Assembly (NCBI GenBank): GCA_026184435.1
Contig: CP046447.1
Direction: 5' to 3' (one strand)
From: JAADFF01 sp013153035
GTDB lineage: Bacteria; Coprothermobacterota; Coprothermobacteria; Coprothermobacterales; JAADFF01
Length of the DNA: 64,000 nucleotides
Notes under the pieces: model-generated
What the model saw: the letters and a program-made list of their open reading frames with translations, nothing else
Database searches by the model: none
Told to the model about the DNA's origin: nothing
Program-made: the position numbers and the translations under genes
Shown: piece after piece, positions 58,762 through 64,000 of the stretch
Numbering within the stretch: the first letter of the stretch is position 1
Layout of the letters: every line of letters starts with the position of its first letter

Positions 58762-59370
58762 ATGAGAAGACTCTTGGTGGCTACATCTAATCCCCATAAA
58801 CTGAGAGAGATGAAACAGCTTCTTGAGGGGCTGCCATATGATGTTCTCTCTTTGAGTGATGTTGACATAGATATTGTCATGCCCGAAGAAGATGGTGATA
58901 CTTTTCGTGACAATGCCTATATTAAGGCAAGGGGCGTGTATGATCAGATAGTAGAGAAATACCCTGATATGTGGGTGCTTGCCGATGATAGCGGTATGAG
59001 TGTTGATGCACTTGGTGGTGCTCCCGGTGTGCATTCTGCCAGATATAAGGGGCTTTCTACACCCGAAGAAAGGCTGGAAGAAGTTTTGAGAGAGATGAAA
59101 GATGTGCAATGGGAGAACCGCACAGCCCATTTTATAACGGTGATGTGTCTTATTACACACTTTGCCGAAGTTTTTACAGAAGGTATTGTGGCTGGTTACA
59201 TTACATTTGAGCCTAAAGGCAACAGTGGCTTTGGGTATGATCCCATATTTTACTATCCTCCTCTTGATAAGACATATGCCCAGATGAGTGCAGAAGAAAA
59301 GAATAGTATTTCTCACAGGGGTATAGCCAGTAGGAAAATGAAGGTTGTTCTTGAGAAGTTTGCACGGTAA
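58762..59370 (+). CDS. rdgB: XTP/dITP diphosphatase (RdgB/HAM1)
   Basis: 202 residues, ATG after GAGGTGATGCGAA. House-cleaning pyrophosphatase for non-canonical purine NTPs. Motifs: LLVATSNPHKLREMKQLL, VLADDSGMSVDALGGAPGVHSARY, FGYDPIFYYP and SHRGIASRKM. All substrate and Mg2+ positions look intact. It starts just after a terminator-promoter junction and may be read separately from valS. Confidence 0.95.
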   Translation: MRRLLVATSNPHKLREMKQLLEGLPYDVLSLSDVDIDIVMPEEDGDTFRDNAYIKARGVYDQIVEKYPDMWVLADDSGMSVDALGGAPGVHSARYKGLSTPEERLEEVLREMKDVQWENRTAHFITVMCLITHFAEVFTEGIVAGYITFEPKGNSGFGYDPIFYYPPLDKTYAQMSAEEKNSISHRGIASRKMKVVLEKFAR

Positions 59371-59397
59371 AATGTATAAAAAGCAGGAGGCATGTCT

Positions 59398-59421
59398 ATG
59401 AACTGTGGGGTTAGTAGCTAA
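59398..59421 (+). CDS. Possible 7-codon leader peptide upstream of valS
   Basis: An ideal SD (GCAGGAGG, 59383-59390) is followed 7 bases later by ATG 59398, then N-C-G-V-S-S and TAA. No larger ORF uses that SD. The 197 bases between rdgB and valS otherwise hold small hairpins (GTTAG/CTAAC at 59410-59422, GGTAA/TTACC at 59437-59448) and no T-box consensus. A leader-peptide role is a guess. Confidence 0.25.
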   Translation: MNCGVSS

Positions 59422-59567
59422 CATATGTATAACAGGTAAGATTACCACATACTACTGGATACTGTGTAGAGGCAGTTTCCGAGTTAGTTGTTTGTAAAAA
59501 ATCCCCATTTACCGTTATCATATAAGTATGTGTTTCCTTGATGTTGAAAATATGGGAGGTGACATTT

Positions 59568-62297
59568 ATGCCTATGGATATACCTAAGCATATAGACCCT
59601 AAAGATATTGAAGGCAAATGGTATGAAAGGTGGAAAAAAGACAAAGTTTTCCACGCAGAGGTAGACTGGAGCAAAAAGCCCTTTTCTATGGTGATTCCAC
59701 CGCCTAATGTGACAGGCTCACTTCATATGGGGCACGCCCTCAATGTAACCCTCCACGATATTGTATGGAGGTTTAAACATATGCAGGGATATAACACTGT
59801 ATGGGTACCGGGAACAGACCACGCCGGTATTGCTACACAGACTGTGGTAGAGAGAAAACTTCTTGCTGAAGAGGGTAAAACCCGCTGGGAACTGGGTAAA
59901 GAGGAGTTTATTAAAAGGGTATGGCAGTGGAAGGAAGAATCTGGCGGCCGTATCCTTTCCCAGATGGAGCGTATGGGTATATCTGTTGATTGGGATCGCC
60001 TACGCTTTACTATGGATGAGGTATGCTCTCGTGCGGTTAGAAGGGCATTCAAAACCCTTTATGATAAAGGGCTCATATATAGGGGAGATTATATCATAAA
60101 CTGGTGTCCTCACGATATGACAGCTCTTTCTGATCTTGAGGTGGAGCATGAGGAGATAGATGGTTTTCTTGTGTATAGCAAATATCCATTTACCGATGGA
60201 ACAGGCTACATGGTTGTTGCCACAACAAGACCAGAGACTATACCTGCCGATGTGGCGATAGCTGTTAATCCAAAGGCTGAGTATGTGCTTGTTGAGAAAG
60301 ATGGTAAAAAATATTTGTTTGGTAAGGTTGTCGTAGATAATGATTCACTTGGTTGGGGTGAGTACAACGTAGTAGAAACCTATAAGGGTAAAGACCTTGT
60401 AGGTAAATTTGAAATGAAACTTCCTATTGGCCCTGAAGATAGGGTGATAGGTATTATTACCGATGAAGAGATTGACCCCGACTTTGGTACAGCTGCACTG
60501 AAGGTGACTCCAGCCCACGATGCTGTAGACTTTGAAATCGGTAAAAAGTATAATCTGCCCATTATCTCTGTTATTAACCTTGATGGCACAATGAACGAGC
60601 AGGCAGGGCCTGAACTTGCAGGACTTGACAGATTTGAGGCAAGAGATAAAGCAATAGAAATAATGGAGCAGAAAGGTCTTGTAGCCCTTAAGCAGCCTTA
60701 TAAGATACCTGTAGGTAAGTGCTACAGATGTGGCACTATCATAGAACCGATGGTGTCTAAGCAGTGGTTTGTGAAGCTCACCGCCATGGTAGACGAGGCA
60801 AAGAAGACCGTTGAAGAGGGAAGAACACGTATTATCCCAGACAGATGGACAAAGGTGTACTTTGACTGGATGAACAACATCAAAGACTGGTGCATTTCCC
60901 GTCAGATATGGTGGGGACATAGAATACCAGCTTGGTATTGTAAAGATTGCGGCCATATTACTGTTGCGGAAGAGACACCAGAGAAATGTGAAAAGTGTGG
61001 TAGCACCAATATAGAGCAGGATCCCGATGTGCTTGATACATGGTTCTCATCTGCCCTGTGGCCATTTGAGGTCTTTGGCTGGCCTGAGGAAACAGAAGAT
61101 CTGAAGTATTTCTTCCCAACATCTCTTCTTATTACCGGTTGGGATATTCTCTTCTTCTGGGTATCTAAGATGATATTTATGTCAGTGCACCTGACGGGTA
61201 AGGAGCCCTTTAAAGATGTCTATCTCCACGGTCTTGTCAGAGATGAAAAGGGCCAGAAAATGTCTAAGACAAAGGGTAATGTTGTTGATCCACTAGAACT
61301 TGTAGATAAGTATGGTGCCGATGGCTTGAGATTTGGACTTGCTCATCTTGTTAGCAAAGGACAGGACATTAAGTTATCTGAAGAGAAAATTGAGCATGGT
61401 AGAAACTTCATGACAAAGATATGGAATGCTTCCCGGTATATTCTTATGCGTCTTGATGGGGAAACCCCTGCTAGACCAGAAAATATGGAAAGCGAGTTAA
61501 CTCTTCCATCTAAGTGGATACTGTCAAGGCTGACGCAAGTGAAAAAGCAGATGACAGAATTACTTGAAGACTATGAATTTGGTGCAGCGGCCCGTCTTAT
61601 TGAAGATTTCTTCTGGAAAGAGTTTTGTGATTGGTATCTTGAACTGTCCAAATTTGAAGATACTGAGGCGACAAGGTGGACACTTCTTACCGTTTTAAAG
61701 GACAGTTTGAAGATGATACATCCATTTATGCCATTTGTCACAGAGGAGATTTGGAGTCTCCTGCCTGACTATGATGGCACATATATTGTTGAAAGTGGCT
61801 GGGTATCTCCTGATGAATATATGTGGGAAGATATCCTTGAAGAGGCAGATAAGTTTATGGAAGTAGTCAGAGGTATAAGGGCACTGAAGGCAGATATAGG
61901 CCTTGGCATGAAGAAAGTGCCTATGGTATATGTTAAAGGTGAGGGTATAGATGAGTTTATCCAGAGATGGGGTAAGTACATTGAAGGTCTTGCCAGACTG
62001 GAAAGCCTTGAGGGAGTAGACACAAAACCCCATGGTGCTTATTCTGTTGTTGCCCGTGATATTGTGCTGTATCTGCCCCTTGAAGGACTCTTGGATATTG
62101 AGGCAGAGAAAAAGAGACTCCAGAAAAAACTTGCTCAGCTTGAGAAAGAGATATCTCGTAGAGCGAAGAAGCTTGCCAATGAAAACTTTGTGAAGAAGGC
62201 CCCGGCAGAGGTTGTGGAGAAGGTAAAGGCAGAGCTTGAAGATCTCAGTAGTCAGAAAGAAAGGGTGCTTGAGCACCTGAAAGATTTAGAGGCATAA
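59568..62297 (+). CDS. valS: Valyl-tRNA synthetase
   Basis: 909 residues from ATG 59568 after GGGAGGTGACATTT. Class I synthetase: PPNVTGSLHMGHALN (HIGH site), PGTDHAGIATQ, an editing domain with TTRPETIPADVAIAVN, a zinc-like CYRCG...CKDCG...CEKCGS segment, and KMSKTKGNV as the KMSKS loop. C-terminal anticodon domain and coiled-coil arm (EAEKKRLQKKLAQLEKEI). Charges tRNA-Val. Ends at a terminator shared with convergent cobQ. Confidence 0.97.
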   Translation: MPMDIPKHIDPKDIEGKWYERWKKDKVFHAEVDWSKKPFSMVIPPPNVTGSLHMGHALNVTLHDIVWRFKHMQGYNTVWVPGTDHAGIATQTVVERKLLAEEGKTRWELGKEEFIKRVWQWKEESGGRILSQMERMGISVDWDRLRFTMDEVCSRAVRRAFKTLYDKGLIYRGDYIINWCPHDMTALSDLEVEHEEIDGFLVYSKYPFTDGTGYMVVATTRPETIPADVAIAVNPKAEYVLVEKDGKKYLFGKVVVDNDSLGWGEYNVVETYKGKDLVGKFEMKLPIGPEDRVIGIITDEEIDPDFGTAALKVTPAHDAVDFEIGKKYNLPIISVINLDGTMNEQAGPELAGLDRFEARDKAIEIMEQKGLVALKQPYKIPVGKCYRCGTIIEPMVSKQWFVKLTAMVDEAKKTVEEGRTRIIPDRWTKVYFDWMNNIKDWCISRQIWWGHRIPAWYCKDCGHITVAEETPEKCEKCGSTNIEQDPDVLDTWFSSALWPFEVFGWPEETEDLKYFFPTSLLITGWDILFFWVSKMIFMSVHLTGKEPFKDVYLHGLVRDEKGQKMSKTKGNVVDPLELVDKYGADGLRFGLAHLVSKGQDIKLSEEKIEHGRNFMTKIWNASRYILMRLDGETPARPENMESELTLPSKWILSRLTQVKKQMTELLEDYEFGAAARLIEDFFWKEFCDWYLELSKFEDTEATRWTLLTVLKDSLKMIHPFMPFVTEEIWSLLPDYDGTYIVESGWVSPDEYMWEDILEEADKFMEVVRGIRALKADIGLGMKKVPMVYVKGEGIDEFIQRWGKYIEGLARLESLEGVDTKPHGAYSVVARDIVLYLPLEGLLDIEAEKKRLQKKLAQLEKEISRRAKKLANENFVKKAPAEVVEKVKAELEDLSSQKERVLEHLKDLEA

Positions 62298-62298
62298 G

Positions 62299-62325
62299 AA
62301 AGGGGAGCTTCGGGCTCCCCTTTTT
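62299..62325. terminator. Terminator between valS and cobQ
   Basis: AAAGGGGAGC - TTCGG - GCTCCCCTTTTT: GC-rich stem with a UUCG-type loop and T tract. The cobQ stop lies at its plus-strand right side. Confidence 0.9.
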
Positions 62326-63766
62326 ACATATTCAGATGCTTCCATATATCTTCTATGCGAGGTTTTACATCCTCCAGTATCCTATCTAGCTCTTCTATAG
62401 GGTGTGTATATATAAAAGGCTTATCCTTATGCCCCTTTTCATTTCTTATCATGTTTAGAAAAGCCTCTGAAAATGCATTGTTGGCAAATAGCCCATGTAG
62501 ATATGTACCTATGATACGGTCTTTGTAGTACCCATCTGGTTTGCCATTTAGCATGAGAAAAGGTGAGTCTGTTTCTGTTATACCGTGGTGTATTTCATAT
62601 CCCAACACAGCTATACCACCTATGACGGGAATATTTTTCATAACATAGCCCTTGCTGAGTCTCAGTATTTTATCCTGTCTAAAGATGGTACTGCCGGGTA
62701 TTAGTTCCAGTCCTTTATATGCACCGGGTTTGTCCTCAATACCCTCTTCATCTACAATGCTTTCTGTTAGCATCTGAAAGCCACCGCATATGCCTATGAT
62801 ATATGCACCACTTTCCCATGCTTCCCTTATAGCCTTATCTATACCCATGCTTCTAACAAATCTCAGGTCTTCTACAACCTTTCTTGAGCCCGGTAGTATA
62901 ACCACATCTGCATGTTCTATGTCCCTTATGTTTGTTGTAAATATGAGGTTGACATTGCCTATCAGTGGATCAAAATCATCATGATTGGCCATGTGGGGTG
63001 TTTGAATAACGGCTACAGTAATATCGTCTTGGTTGTGGGGTATATTTCTCTTCAGTGCATCCTCTTCGGGAAGATTGTGGTGAATATATGGTAAGACCAC
63101 TGTGGGTATACTATATCTACGGTAGAGGTAATCTATTCCCTCTTTTAGTAGACTTTCATCTCCCCTAAATTTATTGAGAACAAACACCTTAATGTGATTT
63201 CGCTCATCCGGAGATAACAGCTCCATTGTGCCTACAATCTGTGCAAAGCTACCACCCCTGTCTATATCGGCCACGAGTATTCCGTCGGCGTCTGTGTACA
63301 TAATGGGTCTCATATTGGTGATGTCATATTTTTTCAGGTTAATTTCTGCTGGCGAGCCGGCACCTTCTATAACAATGTAGTCGTGTGTTTTTATCAGTGT
63401 GTCAAGGTTTGCTTTTATAATCTCCCATAGTTTTTCGCGGTCTTTACTTACCCAATTTTTACTGTCTATACTGCCAGCAGGCTTACCGTTTATTATCATG
63501 TAAGACTCTGTAGGTGCCCCCGGTTTGAGAAGAATGGGATTGTATATAGGTGATGGAATAACCTCTGCTGCCAGGGCCTGATAGTATTGGGCAGAAGATA
63601 TCTCATAACCTTCTGGGGTCACCTTGGCATTAAGCGACATATTTTGCCCCTTAAATGGCACTACATCGAGATGAAGAAACTTTTTCATATATCGTATGAG
63701 CAGTAAAGACAGTGTTGTTTTGCCGGCACCACTCATGGTGCCCAGTACACCTATAGCCTTTTTCAT
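62324..63766 (-). CDS. cobQ: Cobyric acid synthase
   Basis: 480 residues. ATP-dependent glutamine amidotransferase that amidates adenosylcobyrinic acid a,c-diamide at four carboxylates. N-terminal dethiobiotin-synthetase-like P-loop GVLGTMSGAGKTTLSLLL, PFKGQNMSLNA, and YIVIEGAGSPAEINL. C-terminal glutaminase with the nucleophile in IIGICGGFQML and the His in GTYLHGLFANN. Start ATG overlaps the stop of the next gene by 4 bases (ATGA). No other cobalamin gene is in the window, so salvage versus synthesis cannot be judged. Confidence 0.95.
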   Translation of the reverse strand: MKKAIGVLGTMSGAGKTTLSLLLIRYMKKFLHLDVVPFKGQNMSLNAKVTPEGYEISSAQYYQALAAEVIPSPIYNPILLKPGAPTESYMIINGKPAGSIDSKNWVSKDREKLWEIIKANLDTLIKTHDYIVIEGAGSPAEINLKKYDITNMRPIMYTDADGILVADIDRGGSFAQIVGTMELLSPDERNHIKVFVLNKFRGDESLLKEGIDYLYRRYSIPTVVLPYIHHNLPEEDALKRNIPHNQDDITVAVIQTPHMANHDDFDPLIGNVNLIFTTNIRDIEHADVVILPGSRKVVEDLRFVRSMGIDKAIREAWESGAYIIGICGGFQMLTESIVDEEGIEDKPGAYKGLELIPGSTIFRQDKILRLSKGYVMKNIPVIGGIAVLGYEIHHGITETDSPFLMLNGKPDGYYKDRIIGTYLHGLFANNAFSEAFLNMIRNEKGHKDKPFIYTHPIEELDRILEDVKPRIEDIWKHLNM

Positions 63767-64000
63767 GCGAACAGTCCCACCTGAACTTCTTCCAGTGTAT
63801 CGGCATCAATAAGTAAGGGTTTGCCGTGTATAGGTAGTGCCACATTGTATATGAGGAATGGATTTTCTGTTTTCCATACCCGGGCATGGTGACTATGTCC
63901 GTGAATGGTAATAGTAGGGGGATTGTCTCTGAGGGCATCACACAGCCGCATGCTTGTTAACCCACCCTTATCGTGGGTTTCTTCAATGGTGTTTCCACAT
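63763..64000 (-). CDS. Calcineurin-like metallophosphoesterase (5' end outside window)
   Basis: The frame is open across the right edge, so only the C-terminal 78 codons are present. It contains the HGHSHH metal-binding block (TITIHGHSHHARVWK) and ends in LPIHGKPLLIDADTLEEVQV, a return strand seen in YfcE/MJ0936-like phosphodiesterases. The upstream CGNTIEETHDKGG, at the window edge, may be a GNHD-like motif region but is too short to judge. Co-transcribed with cobQ by overlap. The internal ATG at 63951 is not a convincing start. Confidence 0.72.
   Translation of the reverse strand, partial: CGNTIEETHDKGGLTSMRLCDALRDNPPTITIHGHSHHARVWKTENPFLIYNVALPIHGKPLLIDADTLEEVQVGLFA

Noticed and set aside
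59371..59567. T-box riboswitch before valS
   Set aside because: No AGGGTGGNACCGCG-type antiterminator sequence and no long stem I could be seen.
1..64000. CRISPR arrays, insertion sequences, prophage or tRNA-borne integration sites
   Set aside because: No regularly spaced direct repeats, transposase or integrase motifs, or tRNA-like cloverleafs were seen in the intergenic regions, all of which are under 300 bases.

Overview
The window is bacterial: strong GGAGG-type ribosome binding sites, intrinsic hairpin/T-tract terminators, an F-type ATP synthase operon and the rpmH-rnpA-yidD-yidC-khpB-mnmE block. The DNA is AT-rich by eye, GTG and TTG starts are common, and genes are tightly packed; no stretch over 300 bases lacks a gene. 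A tungstate/molybdate importer, a stalk-domain (CuAO-N1-like) sugar-binding protein and a transposon-free layout suggest an anaerobic, possibly thermophilic, deep-branching or Firmicutes-like lineage. I cannot place the phylum from sequence alone. No tRNA, rRNA, CRISPR array, insertion sequence or prophage was recognised.

Layout. 1-2311 (minus): partial CheC-like phosphatase, a degenerate PilZ/YcgR-like protein and a Cache-HAMP membrane sensor with no output domain. 2379-9916 (plus): D-aminopeptidase, a methyltransferase-like protein, the ribosomal protein L34/RNase P/membrane-insertase/MnmE block, two tandem DegV proteins and a secreted SIMPL protein. 10009-18559: a PfkB homologue that has lost its catalytic Asp, a CBS protein, an ArsB/NhaD permease, a lipoprotein, two PilZ proteins, and a NitT/TauT-like ABC system whose ATPase is degenerate and whose AAA-associated domain is a separate gene. 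18560-24493 (minus): ATP synthase, order I-B-E-F(b/delta)-A-G-D-C, without a separate delta gene. 24567-31127: an Ntn-hydrolase, an exported 5'-nucleotidase, a SAM hydrolase and wtpABC, the last preceded by a structured leader resembling a Moco/Tuco riboswitch.

31329-37613 holds less familiar genes (a hypothetical, GNAT, winged-helix regulator, an anchored helical protein, amidohydrolase, HAD-like and HD proteins). 37728-42163 is a carbohydrate-type ABC importer whose two permeases and binding protein all carry extra extracytoplasmic segments, with no ATPase nearby. 42232-52367: a polytopic membrane protein, a HisC-like aminotransferase with Gln in place of the PLP lysine, a membrane glycosyltransferase, a second 5'-nucleotidase, an rRNA/tRNA m5U methyltransferase, a beta-propeller and topoisomerase III. 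52477-64000: SPFH/NfeD pair, YchF-like GTPase, MoaD-like protein, YitT protein, endonuclease III, DUF47/PiT phosphate uptake, RdgB, ValS, CobQ and a partial metallophosphoesterase.

Most genes are ordinary housekeeping or transport. The more unusual signals are: (i) the structured wtp leader; (ii) several enzyme-family members missing catalytic residues (PfkB, HisC, ABC ATPase, HAD, one PilZ); (iii) an ATP synthase with a b/delta hybrid, a half-sodium-type c subunit and an atpI-atpB junction held in one frame across a single TAG; and (iv) ribosome-binding sites embedded in hairpins. I did not find a convincing new defence or mobile system.
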